Of a stretch of DNA of 64,000 bases, positions 39,168 through 46,823 are shown one piece after another (within the stretch, counting starts at the first letter, position 1; every line of letters begins with the position of its first letter). The notes beneath the pieces are model-generated. The model did not search any database. It had not been told where the DNA came from and saw only the letters and a program-made list of their open reading frames with translations. Origin of the DNA: Sporosarcina ureilytica. GTDB lineage: Bacteria > Bacillota > Bacilli > Bacillales_A > Planococcaceae. The position numbers and the translations under genes were made by a program. Where the stretch lies: the NCBI RefSeq assembly GCF_001753205.1, contig NZ_CP017560.1:2108001-2172000 (forward strand), read 5' to 3'.

Positions 39168-39218
39168 TTGAATATAAAAAAAGTGGGATTAAGCGTAATT
39201 TTATTTGGAGATGAATAA
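39168..39218 (+). CDS. Sixteen-codon ORF with a strong binding site, possible signal-peptide remnant
   Basis: A TTG start preceded by AAGGAGGAAG reads MNIKKVGLSVILFGDE and stops one base before the permease ATG. It resembles the start of a lipoprotein signal peptide, like that of the binding protein at 41479 (MSSKKIGLGIVLLLLFL). It may be the remains of a deleted binding-protein gene, or a leader ORF coupled to the permease. It is not a confident gene. Confidence 0.3.
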   Translation: MNIKKVGLSVILFGDE

Positions 39219-39219
39219 A

Positions 39220-40122
39220 ATGGGCGGGAAAAATAATGAATTTAGGAAACCTGCGAAACGGGTATCCTTCTCCCTGCGGTTAACACGGGTAACAGGACTA
39301 AAATGGTTGCTTTTATTTGTTCCGTTGGGATATATTATGATTTTATTATTCTTTTCCATGTTTGATTTCTTAAAACTTAGTGTTTTTAATGATGATGGTT
39401 TTACGTTGGAATATCTCAGTCGTATCTTCACTACGCCCGTCTATTTGAAAGTACTATGGGCGACAGTAAAAATAACCTTCCTTGTGACATTATTTTCACT
39501 ACTCTTAGCTTATCCTGTTGCGTATATGTTAGTTAGAACTGAGTCGCGATTGTGGAAAAAGATCATCTTGGCTGCAGTTATAATTCCTTTTTGGATAAGT
39601 TTACTTGTTCGTACGTTTGCATGGACAATTTTGCTTCAAAAAAATGGTCCCATCAATAAGCTTCTGATGGAAATTGGACTTCAATCCGAACCGCTTAGCC
39701 TCCTTTACAATACTACCGGAGTGATTATTGGGATGATTCATATTCTTCTTCCTTACATGGTTTTAAGCTTATATTCTGTAATGGACGGCATTGACCAAGA
39801 GTTGCTACAAGCTGCAGAAGGGATGGGCGCCCATCCATCGAAAGCATTTATGCAAATCTTTTTACCACTGTCATTGCCCGGCGTTCTTGCGGGTTCTCTA
39901 TTAGTATTTGTGATGGGCCTTGGTTACTATGTCACCCCTGCTTTACTCGGAGGGGCTAAAACACCAATGATTGCGATGTTAATAGAAAGTAATATTAATA
40001 CAACTTTGAATTGGCATTTAGCAGCAGCCCTCGCCTTAGTTTTATTTTTGGCGACATTGCTTTTATTATTGGTTACGTTGCTCCTTATGCGCAACAATCC
40101 GATGTTGAAGAAGTTGGACTAA
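39220..40122 (+). CDS. Polyamine-type ABC transporter permease (PotB-like)
   Basis: A 300-residue membrane protein with about six helices. The EAA loop is visible as LLQAAEGMGAHPSKAFMQIFLPLSLPG, typical of PotB. The C-terminal region has GGAKTPMIAMLIES and LNWHLAAALALVL. The start at 39220 is nine bases from TTTGGAG; the alternative TTG at 39205 lies on that site. It should pair with the second permease at 42697. Confidence 0.87.
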   Translation: MGGKNNEFRKPAKRVSFSLRLTRVTGLKWLLLFVPLGYIMILLFFSMFDFLKLSVFNDDGFTLEYLSRIFTTPVYLKVLWATVKITFLVTLFSLLLAYPVAYMLVRTESRLWKKIILAAVIIPFWISLLVRTFAWTILLQKNGPINKLLMEIGLQSEPLSLLYNTTGVIIGMIHILLPYMVLSLYSVMDGIDQELLQAAEGMGAHPSKAFMQIFLPLSLPGVLAGSLLVFVMGLGYYVTPALLGGAKTPMIAMLIESNINTTLNWHLAAALALVLFLATLLLLLVTLLLMRNNPMLKKLD

Positions 40123-40128
40123 TACGGA

Positions 40129-41295
40129 CTATGTCTTAAGTGATACTAGCAATCTTTCTATGCCATCCATTCCATCTTTCAATTCTTTCATAGACTGCGC
40201 ATAAGAAATTCTAATAAACCCCTCCCCTACGTCTGAAAATGCATTGCCCGGTATAACCGCTACCCGTTCTTGATTAAGCAATTTCTCAGCAAATACCTCT
40301 GATGTTAAACCTGTTTTTTTGATAGAAGGAAAAATATAAAATGCACCTTGTGGCTCAACAACATCCAAATCCAATTCTTTTAATCGATTGTACACAAATT
40401 CTTTTCTTTCCTTGTATTCTTTTTTCATTGTCACGATTTCTTCACGGTGAGTACCTTGTATCAATGCTTCGAGGGCAGCATATTGGCTTATTGTACTTGC
40501 ACAAATGGCATTGTATGAATGTACTTTATACATTTCCTCTGTCAAATAAGACGGCGCAAAAACAAACCCAATCCGCCACCCTGTCATTGCATGCGACTTT
40601 GAAAGCCCGTTCAACACAATTGTTCTATCTTTCAGCTCGGGAATCGCTCCAACTGAATAATGTTTACCTTCGTAAATTAGTTCACTGTAAATTTCATCCG
40701 CTACAATAAAGATCTTTTTGTCCGCCAAAAACTTCCCAATTACTTGTAACTCTTTTTTCGTCATAATCGTACCAATTGGATTACTCGGATAAGAAAGAAC
40801 GATACAACGCGTTTTATCGGTAATCGCTTCTTCAAGTAACGAAACAGTCAACTTGAAATTATTTTTCGCCGTGTCGACGAAGACAGGTATTGCATTGCAC
40901 ATACGAATAAGCGGTTCATATCCAGGATAAACTGGAGCAGGCAAAATCACCTCGGACCCTTCTTCAAGAATTGTACGAAATGCGATATCAAGTCCTTCAC
41001 TAGCTCCAATTGTGACGATGACTTCATCGTCCGGATTATACGATAAACCATGAAGTTTGTGCACATAATCACAGGCCGCTTTACGTAATTCATATATTCC
41101 TGCTGTCTCTGTATAGGCTGTTTGATTATCCTGAATCGCTTTTATGCCAGCCTCTTTAATATAATCAGGTGTTGGAAAATTAGGTTGACCAAATGTCAAA
41201 TTTACAGCATTTGGGTATTCGTTTATAACATTGGCAATTTTACGAATCCCCGACATTTCAATTGCTTTCACATTTTTATTGACTAAATTAATCAA
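40129..41295 (-). CDS. PLP-dependent aminotransferase, PatA-like
   Basis: A 388-residue class I/II aminotransferase closely resembling PatA (N-acetyl-LL-diaminopimelate aminotransferase): VNLTFGQPNFPTPDYIKEAG, TAYTETAGIYELRKA, PAPVYPGYEPLIRMC and LSYPSNPIGTIMT. The PLP lysine is in VLNGLSKSHAMTGWRIGF. It reads against the transporter genes around it and ends seven bases from the permease. The TTG at 41295 follows AAGGCGAAGG; the frame to 41334 lacks a site. Its substrate here could be a transported amine or amino acid, but that is inference. Confidence 0.85.
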   Translation of the reverse strand: MINLVNKNVKAIEMSGIRKIANVINEYPNAVNLTFGQPNFPTPDYIKEAGIKAIQDNQTAYTETAGIYELRKAACDYVHKLHGLSYNPDDEVIVTIGASEGLDIAFRTILEEGSEVILPAPVYPGYEPLIRMCNAIPVFVDTAKNNFKLTVSLLEEAITDKTRCIVLSYPSNPIGTIMTKKELQVIGKFLADKKIFIVADEIYSELIYEGKHYSVGAIPELKDRTIVLNGLSKSHAMTGWRIGFVFAPSYLTEEMYKVHSYNAICASTISQYAALEALIQGTHREEIVTMKKEYKERKEFVYNRLKELDLDVVEPQGAFYIFPSIKKTGLTSEVFAEKLLNQERVAVIPGNAFSDVGEGFIRISYAQSMKELKDGMDGIERLLVSLKT

Positions 41296-41478
41296 TCTTC
41301 CTTCGCCTTCTCTCAAAGTAATTACTAATTCCAACTATATGCTCTGCACTCAAACAAAATAAGTCACTCATTCTATATTAAATTGAAATGGAACGAAAAC
41401 GAGGTTAGACTCACCAGGATGATGCATGTTTAAGATTCGCGAACATGACGAGAAAAAGTAGACTTAAGGGGGATAAAA

Positions 41479-42537
41479 ATGAGTAGTAAAAAGATAGGAT
41501 TAGGCATAGTTTTGTTGCTTTTGTTTCTTAGTGTTATGGGTTGCGGTAAGAACGACACTAAGAAATCTAATCGTAATAACGAAGAACTTGTTGTTGTAGA
41601 TTGGGGTGGACCTTATACTGAAGTCCATAAGAAGGCTTCTTTTGTACCCTTTGAAAAAGAATATGGCGTCAAAGTTACCGTTGTCACGCCACCGGATACC
41701 GGTAAACTAAAAGCTATGGTGGAAAGCGGTAATGTTGAATGGGATGTTGTCAGTGTTGGTAACGACTTCGCGATTCGTGCAGGAAGAGAAGGAATTCTTG
41801 AAAGATTAGACTTTGATGTCATTAGTACAGAAGGTCTTCCGGAAGAACTCGTTAACGATTATGCTGTTCCAGAAAATTTGTTTTCAACAGTGATTGCCTT
41901 TAACACGGACGATTTCTCCGCAGATAAATATCCAAGAACTTGGGCAGATTTTTGGGATACTGAAAATTTTCCTGGCCCCCGCTCTTTATATAGCTCCCCC
42001 ATGTGGACTCTTGAATCTGCACTGCTTGCCGATGGTGTAGAACCGGAAGACTTGTATCCTTTAGACGTTGATCGTGCCTTTGTCAAACTCGATGAAATCA
42101 GAGATCATGTGAAAGTTTGGTGGACAGCAGGTGCCCAACCACCAGATCTACTCTCTACGAACGAAGTTTCCTTAGCATCTGCTTGGAGCGGTAGGATCAC
42201 AGAAGCAAATGCTGAAGGCGCACCGGTAGATTTAGATTTTAACCAAGGGATTATTTTCACAAATTCTTGGGCTGTCCCTAAAGGCTCACCTAACAAAGAG
42301 TTGGCCATGAAATTTATCGCCTTTACACTTGAACCAGAGCAGCAGGCTGCTTTGTCTGCCGTCTATGATAATGCACCAGCTAACAGTCATGCATTACCAC
42401 TATTGTCTGATGAAGCAGTCAATCGCTTGGGGCAATCTCCAGATAAACAAGGTCAACAAGTGATTATTAATAGTGAATGGTGGGTTGACAATTTTGATGA
42501 GGTCGATGAACGTTTTCAACAGTGGCTTCTTGAATAA
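41479..42537 (+). CDS. Polyamine-type ABC transporter substrate-binding lipoprotein
   Basis: A 352-residue lipoprotein. A signal peptide with lipobox LSVMGC puts the acylated Cys at residue 22. It is followed by a solute-binding domain of the spermidine/putrescine group (VVVDWGGPYTEVHKKASF, TWADFWDTENFPGPRSL, IIFTNSWAVPKGSPNKELA). AAGGGGG precedes the ATG. It is followed by a decayed permease fragment and the second permease, so it probably serves the importer whose ATPase is at 37761. Confidence 0.87.
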   Translation: MSSKKIGLGIVLLLLFLSVMGCGKNDTKKSNRNNEELVVVDWGGPYTEVHKKASFVPFEKEYGVKVTVVTPPDTGKLKAMVESGNVEWDVVSVGNDFAIRAGREGILERLDFDVISTEGLPEELVNDYAVPENLFSTVIAFNTDDFSADKYPRTWADFWDTENFPGPRSLYSSPMWTLESALLADGVEPEDLYPLDVDRAFVKLDEIRDHVKVWWTAGAQPPDLLSTNEVSLASAWSGRITEANAEGAPVDLDFNQGIIFTNSWAVPKGSPNKELAMKFIAFTLEPEQQAALSAVYDNAPANSHALPLLSDEAVNRLGQSPDKQGQQVIINSEWWVDNFDEVDERFQQWLLE

Positions 42538-42542
42538 CAGAA

Positions 42543-42695
42543 ATGATTGCACTATTAATAGATGCAATTTTACACAATCATGAAATGGCATTTGGCGTCG
42601 GCGCTCGTTTCCATTTTAATTGTAGTGACCTAGCTTCTATTTTCGATAGGGTTGCCCCTAACTGGCAGTATTCCAATATTGAAGGAGTGGAATGA
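42543..42695 (+). pseudogene. Decayed C-terminal fragment of a PotB-like permease
   Basis: Frame 1 begins MIALLID, matching PMIAMLIE of the intact permease at 39220. A shifted frame then reads WHLASALVSILIVVT then TAG, matching WHLAAALALVLFLAT. The first frame resumes with IFDRVAPNWQYSNIEGVE and stops one base before the potC-like ATG. This is what the 3' end of a potB gene in a normal potD-potB-potC order would look like after decay. One frame happens to remain open for 50 codons. Confidence 0.6.
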
Positions 42696-42696
42696 C

Positions 42697-43482
42697 ATGT
42701 GGCTAAAAATACTTGTAGGAATCATTCTCTTTGCTTTAATCGCACCAGTACTTGTCATTATACCGATGTCTTTTACATCTGTGAGTTACTTTGAATTTCC
42801 ACCCCCAGGGTACTCCACAAAGTGGTATGCAAGCTTCTTTTCCAATAGCGAATGGGTGGAGGCTACATTCCGTAGTCTCACAATTGCCCTTCTTACCGCT
42901 CTTCTCGCAACAACACTCGGAATAATGGCTTCGCTTGCTGTAACAAGGTTGAGTTTTTGGGGAAAACAAGCTTTTATGTTATTTATGGTAGCCCCTATGA
43001 TAATTCCTTTAATTATTATCGGTGTTGCCCTTTACCATTCTTTCGCGCCTCTAAGCCTTTCTAATAGTATACTTGGCCTAGTCTTAGCACATACAATAAT
43101 AGCGATACCCATTGTGTTTGTTACAGTGACAGCTAGTTTGAAGGGAGTAGATCGGAATCTTGAATTGGCCGCAATGGGATTAGGATCAACTCCATTAGGT
43201 GCTTTCTTCAAAATTACACTTCCTTTAATTCGACCGGCGGTGTTATCGGGATCTTTATTTGCCTTTATTATTTCCTTTGATGAAGTCGTTGTCTCAATTT
43301 TCCTAGCAGGTTCTAATACAAAAACACTTCCGATAGCATTGTGGGAAAACCTTCGCATCCAGGTCAATCCTACAATGGCAGCAGTATCGACGATTCTCAT
43401 CGGGGTAACTGTTACTATATTTCTTTTCCAGTCGTTGGTCTCAGCTCGCAAAGCGGCCCGCCTCAAAAGAAAGACTTCCTGA
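42697..43482 (+). CDS. Polyamine-type ABC transporter permease (PotC-like)
   Basis: A 261-residue membrane protein with about six helices. The EAA loop is DRNLELAAMGLGSTPLGAFFKITLPLIRPAVLSG. It begins MWLKILVGIILFALIAPVLV and contains FPPPGYSTKWYASFFSN, typical of PotC. The ATG at 42697 is preceded by GAAGGAGTGG; the longer frame to 42652 lies inside the permease remnant. It closes the transporter cassette and is followed by two hairpin terminators. Confidence 0.87.
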   Translation: MWLKILVGIILFALIAPVLVIIPMSFTSVSYFEFPPPGYSTKWYASFFSNSEWVEATFRSLTIALLTALLATTLGIMASLAVTRLSFWGKQAFMLFMVAPMIIPLIIIGVALYHSFAPLSLSNSILGLVLAHTIIAIPIVFVTVTASLKGVDRNLELAAMGLGSTPLGAFFKITLPLIRPAVLSGSLFAFIISFDEVVVSIFLAGSNTKTLPIALWENLRIQVNPTMAAVSTILIGVTVTIFLFQSLVSARKAARLKRKTS

Positions 43483-43490
43483 TTAAATTA

Positions 43491-43532
43491 AATAAGCAGT
43501 CTTTGATATCATCTATCAAAGACCGCTTATTT
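43491..43532 (+). terminator. First terminator after the PotC-like gene
   Basis: AATAAGCAGTCTTTGATA pairs with TATCAAAGACCGCTTATT around TCATC, with one mismatch, nine bases after the stop codon. Confidence 0.7.
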
Positions 43533-43584
43533 CCGTGGCTAAGTACCGGTTCTGAATACTGGTCAAACTCCTCCAAATAGCAGT

Positions 43585-43635
43585 TAGGGTTGTTCCCATA
43601 GGTCAGCAACAATCTGCCCCATGGGAACAACCCTA
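43585..43635. terminator. Second hairpin between the transporter and the ATP-grasp gene
   Basis: TAGGGTTGTTCCCAT (43585-43599) and ATGGGAACAACCCTA (43621-43635) are perfect 15-bp inverted repeats. They abut the stop codon of the converging ATP-grasp gene, so the hairpin may serve both directions. Confidence 0.75.
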
Positions 43636-44919
43636 TTAAAATCCAGCCAATGCTTTGGCGTAATAAAGTGGAGTTACCATGAACTTATGAAAAAACTCCG
43701 AACTTACATCCCCTTTATCAAAAACCCCGTAACGAATTTGAATTTCCAAAACCCATAGTCTCAGTTTCGAATCGACGATGATATCAAACGCCACATCTCC
43801 AAGATGGACTCCTTTCGCTTCAATAGCTTCAGCTAAGCTTTTACATAACTGAGCCATATCCTTCTCTATCTCTTTCGCTTGATTGGATGACAAATGATAA
43901 AAAGTACGTAAAGCTTCCAATCCAGGCATGACATAATCTTTATTTTTGAAATTTGTAATAATACTATTTTCTATTGAGACTCTGCATTGAATGCCTGAAT
44001 AACTCCATTTTTTAGACCCATCCTTTTGTAAAAGCACTCTAAAATCGAGATTTCTATTTTCTGATTTAAATGCGACAGACGGTTGGATAATATAGTTTTT
44101 TCTTTTAATAGCTTGATAAAGAGCATTTATTGTATTAAAATATTGGCTGTTTGAGTTATTTTCAATTAAGACATATCTATTTTCTTTTTTCTCAATTACC
44201 TTAATACCATCACCGTTTGCTCTTGACGTCGGTTTAACATAAATTTCGTCGTACTTACCTATCATTTCGCTTAATGATGATTTTGTTAGTTTCCTCGTTT
44301 CCGGTAAAAAAGATTTGAGTTTATCGCTTTCGGAAAATATCTCATACTGCTGCCACTTATTCAAGTAATGGGAATTGAAAACAGAAATTTCATGCTTGGT
44401 CAAATAACTATTTAATTCATCAGATATTCTTTTCCAACGATTATATATTACATCTGGAAACGGAAATGTTCCTTCTATCCATCTTGTCTTTTTTGTTTTA
44501 CCACTTGGATTATAATAATAACCACTTATCGTATTTTTATCTAGATCAATACCTCTTGGCCTAAAAATGAAAAGTAACCCTTTTATATGTTTATAATCCA
44601 TTATTCTTCCGATTGACTCAAAATGATTAAAAAACCTTGAGTATGAAACCATTATTCCAATAACCGGTCCGACTTTAATTTTACCCTTATCAATGATGAC
44701 TTCATACGGTAGGTTTGTAGGGATAGTGTATGGTTTAAGAATATTTTCCGATATAGCAATTGTTTTTATAGGTAGTTCTTCATCAATTTCAACCGTAACC
44801 TTTTGCAACAAATTTCCAAACTGTAATTCCATTTTCTTCTTTATTGAACCATTGCTTATAAAATCGTGTGATACATACACATGATTATTTGTATCCTTTG
44901 GTAGCCATACAACTTTCAT
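43636..44919 (-). CDS. YheC/YheD-type ATP-grasp protein, copy 1 of tandem pair
   Basis: A 427-residue protein of the YheC/YheD endospore coat-associated family. An N-terminal region (about 1-200, with VGPVIGIMVS, KGLLFIFRPRG, GTFPFPDVIYNR) precedes an ATP-grasp domain: IYVKPTSRANGDGIKVI, LDFRVLLQKDGS, and GDVAFDIIVDSKLRLWVLEIQ. The metal-binding E-x-N motif reads EIQ, so the usual Asn is Gln. ATP-grasp enzymes usually form amide bonds by acyl phosphates; the substrate is unknown. The ATG at 44919 starts MKVVWLPKDTNNHVY, as in the paralogue at 46824; the frame to 45111 is an unsupported extension. Confidence 0.82.
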   Translation of the reverse strand: MKVVWLPKDTNNHVYVSHDFISNGSIKKKMELQFGNLLQKVTVEIDEELPIKTIAISENILKPYTIPTNLPYEVIIDKGKIKVGPVIGIMVSYSRFFNHFESIGRIMDYKHIKGLLFIFRPRGIDLDKNTISGYYYNPSGKTKKTRWIEGTFPFPDVIYNRWKRISDELNSYLTKHEISVFNSHYLNKWQQYEIFSESDKLKSFLPETRKLTKSSLSEMIGKYDEIYVKPTSRANGDGIKVIEKKENRYVLIENNSNSQYFNTINALYQAIKRKNYIIQPSVAFKSENRNLDFRVLLQKDGSKKWSYSGIQCRVSIENSIITNFKNKDYVMPGLEALRTFYHLSSNQAKEIEKDMAQLCKSLAEAIEAKGVHLGDVAFDIIVDSKLRLWVLEIQIRYGVFDKGDVSSEFFHKFMVTPLYYAKALAGF

Positions 44920-45332
44920 TTTCTCACTCTTTCTAATATTATTTGAGTCAATTTCATAAAAATTACGTATTCTGAACCTGCGGGAAAAGCGTGAGGGAAA
45001 GACAGTCAAATTGCACAACATCCTAAAACGATAGCTTTCTGCTAGCTTCGGCAACTGATTGCATGACCAACAATTCGGTAGGTCCCGGAGCGTGTTCGTC
45101 TGGAGTTGCACAGCTTAGCCTATCAAACGGGCGATGTTGCCCAAGAGAGAATTTCTAGTCGTCGCCGGCCGCGGAGCATCGGCTTATGCGGTTAATCATA
45201 CTTTTCTAGTTTATGCATTAAATTCGCAGATGTGATGAAGTAATCGCGTTTGGAAAGACATGCGTCCATAAATCCTTGACGATTCAACATACTATAGAAG
45301 TAAGTACATGCTCTATATTGGGGGTGAATCAC
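44920..45332. other. Non-coding interval between divergent ATP-grasp copy 1 and Mur ligase copy 2
   Basis: About 410 bp without a gene I can support. It contains AGTCAATTTCATAA (44946-44959), a 14-base match to the end of the 64-bp repeat, and a GC-richer block (about 44,970-45,200) unlike the AT-rich neighbours. A possible sigma-E-like promoter is near its right end. An open frame on the minus strand crosses it but has no conserved start or recognisable protein. Confidence 0.5.
45267..45295 (+). promoter_or_regulatory. Sigma-E/sigma-K-like promoter of Mur ligase copy 2
   Basis: CATAAAT (45267-45273), 14 bases, then CATACTAT (45288-45295). The -10 box matches the sigma-E consensus at seven of eight positions, and CATACTATA also fits the sigma-K form CATANNNTA. 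It lies about 37 bases upstream of the start codon. Confidence 0.4.
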
Positions 45333-46724
45333 TTGGATTTAAAAGAAAAGATAGATTTTAGTACCTTCTGTAAAATTATTAACGGAACCGTTGTCAACGG
45401 ACCACAAAGCATGAAAATATGCCATGTCGTGAATCGCATCAGCTACGTGAAAAAACCATACACAGTTTTATTTCTCAAAAACAATCGAAAAAAAGAGAGA
45501 CGGAATTGGATTCGTTCTAATACTCCATGTACCATTGTCTTTGAAAAAGCCGAGTTGATTGATGAATACTTACCTAATGTCACTTATATCAAGGTAAAGG
45601 ACATGGAAAAATCATATTGGAGTTTTGTCCGCTATTATCGGCAGATGTATGAGATCCCAGTCTTCGCGATTACCGGCACTTGCGGAAAAACGACTGTTAA
45701 AGAAATGATTACCCAAATTTTGAAAGAAAAACATAATGTCGAAGCTACTTTCAAAAGCCGTAATGGGCCTAAAAGAAATCTACGCTATTTATGTGGAATA
45801 ACAGAGGAAACAGATATAGCTGTTTTTGAGACGCCTGTCGGTTATCCAGGCCTGCTTGAGTACAGTTGCAAGTATTTCCAGCCGACAATTGGAATAATAA
45901 CCAATATCGGAGTGGATCACTTACAGTTATGCGGAACGGTCGAGAACTATATTCAAGCAAAAGGGGAAATTCTCAAAGGGCTCGGGTACAAAGGGACCCT
46001 TCTTTTAAATACTGATGATGAAAAAACAAAAAACCTCTCGTTAGAAAAGTATATAGGTAGAGTGATTACATTTGGGATTCACTCACCAGCAGATTACCAG
46101 GCTTCCAATATTCATTTCGTTCCCGACGGCATGGAGTTCACCCTTCATCATCAACATAGAACATACAAAGCTTTTGTGCCAGGATATGGAGAACATCAGG
46201 TATATAATGCGTTAGGCGCAATTGCAGCCGTTCATCAAATTGGATTTGGTATTGACGAAGCAACAGAACGTCTAAAGTTATTTAAGAATTTGGAGAAACA
46301 CATCGAGGTAGCTAACGGCTATAATGGTGCAATGATCCTTGATGATACATGGAGTTCTAACCCGACTTCTATTAAGGCTTGTTTAGAGGTTCTGAAGGAA
46401 ATTGGTGCTAGCAAAAAAAAAATTGCTGTCATCGGTAGCATTTTTTCTTTAGGCACTCAAGCATCTAATCTGCATAGGGACGTTGGCGGGATGATTGCTA
46501 ACTACGAGCTAGACACATTAATCACGTACGGTACTTTTGCTAATCAAGTTACTGAAGGAGCAAAGGGAATGAAAGGAGAAATCTACACCTGCACAACTAA
46601 CGAAGAATTAGAAAGTATTCTATTACCCTTATTAACTAAGGATACAGTGCTTCTATTAAAAACATCTATGAAGGACAATTCACTTAAATCGCTTGTTTCG
46701 ATGCTAAAAGACTTTTCTAAATAA
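45333..46724 (+). CDS. MurF-like Mur ligase family protein, copy 2
   Basis: A 463-residue paralogue of the protein at 36201, about 70 percent identical by eye. The P-loop VFAITGTCGKTTVKEMI, the segment VAVFETPVGYPGLLEYSC, TNIGVDHLQLCGTVENYIQA and the C-terminal ILDDTWSSNPTS are all retained. The N-terminal UDP-sugar motifs of true MurF are again missing. The TTG at 45333 follows GGGGGTG, in the same arrangement as copy 1. It converges with an ATP-grasp paralogue across a strong terminator. Confidence 0.85.
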   Translation: MDLKEKIDFSTFCKIINGTVVNGPQSMKICHVVNRISYVKKPYTVLFLKNNRKKERRNWIRSNTPCTIVFEKAELIDEYLPNVTYIKVKDMEKSYWSFVRYYRQMYEIPVFAITGTCGKTTVKEMITQILKEKHNVEATFKSRNGPKRNLRYLCGITEETDIAVFETPVGYPGLLEYSCKYFQPTIGIITNIGVDHLQLCGTVENYIQAKGEILKGLGYKGTLLLNTDDEKTKNLSLEKYIGRVITFGIHSPADYQASNIHFVPDGMEFTLHHQHRTYKAFVPGYGEHQVYNALGAIAAVHQIGFGIDEATERLKLFKNLEKHIEVANGYNGAMILDDTWSSNPTSIKACLEVLKEIGASKKKIAVIGSIFSLGTQASNLHRDVGGMIANYELDTLITYGTFANQVTEGAKGMKGEIYTCTTNEELESILLPLLTKDTVLLLKTSMKDNSLKSLVSMLKDFSK

Positions 46725-46729
46725 CTTTT

Positions 46730-46780
46730 AGGGCTGCTCTTATGAATCAGTAAAACCTGACTCATAAGAGCAGCCCTTTT
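46730..46780 (+). terminator. Strong terminator of Mur ligase copy 2
   Basis: AGGGCTGCTCTTATGAATCAG pairs with CTGACTCATAAGAGCAGCCCT with a single mismatch and a six-base loop, followed by TTTT. It separates the converging Mur ligase and ATP-grasp genes. Confidence 0.88.
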
Positions 46781-46823
46781 AAATTTTCGTAAGACTGTTT
46801 CAAATTTTTTTGAAGAACTATCA

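Noticed and set aside
43032-43466. A 144-codon minus-strand frame opposite the PotC-like permease
   Set aside because: It is antisense to a clearly coding membrane protein and shows no recognisable domain or start signal.
44920-45111. 64-residue N-terminal extension of ATP-grasp copy 1
   Set aside because: The paralogue at 46824 starts at the equivalent of 44919, the extension has no binding site, and it is rich in Arg, Cys and Phe, as expected of translated non-coding DNA.
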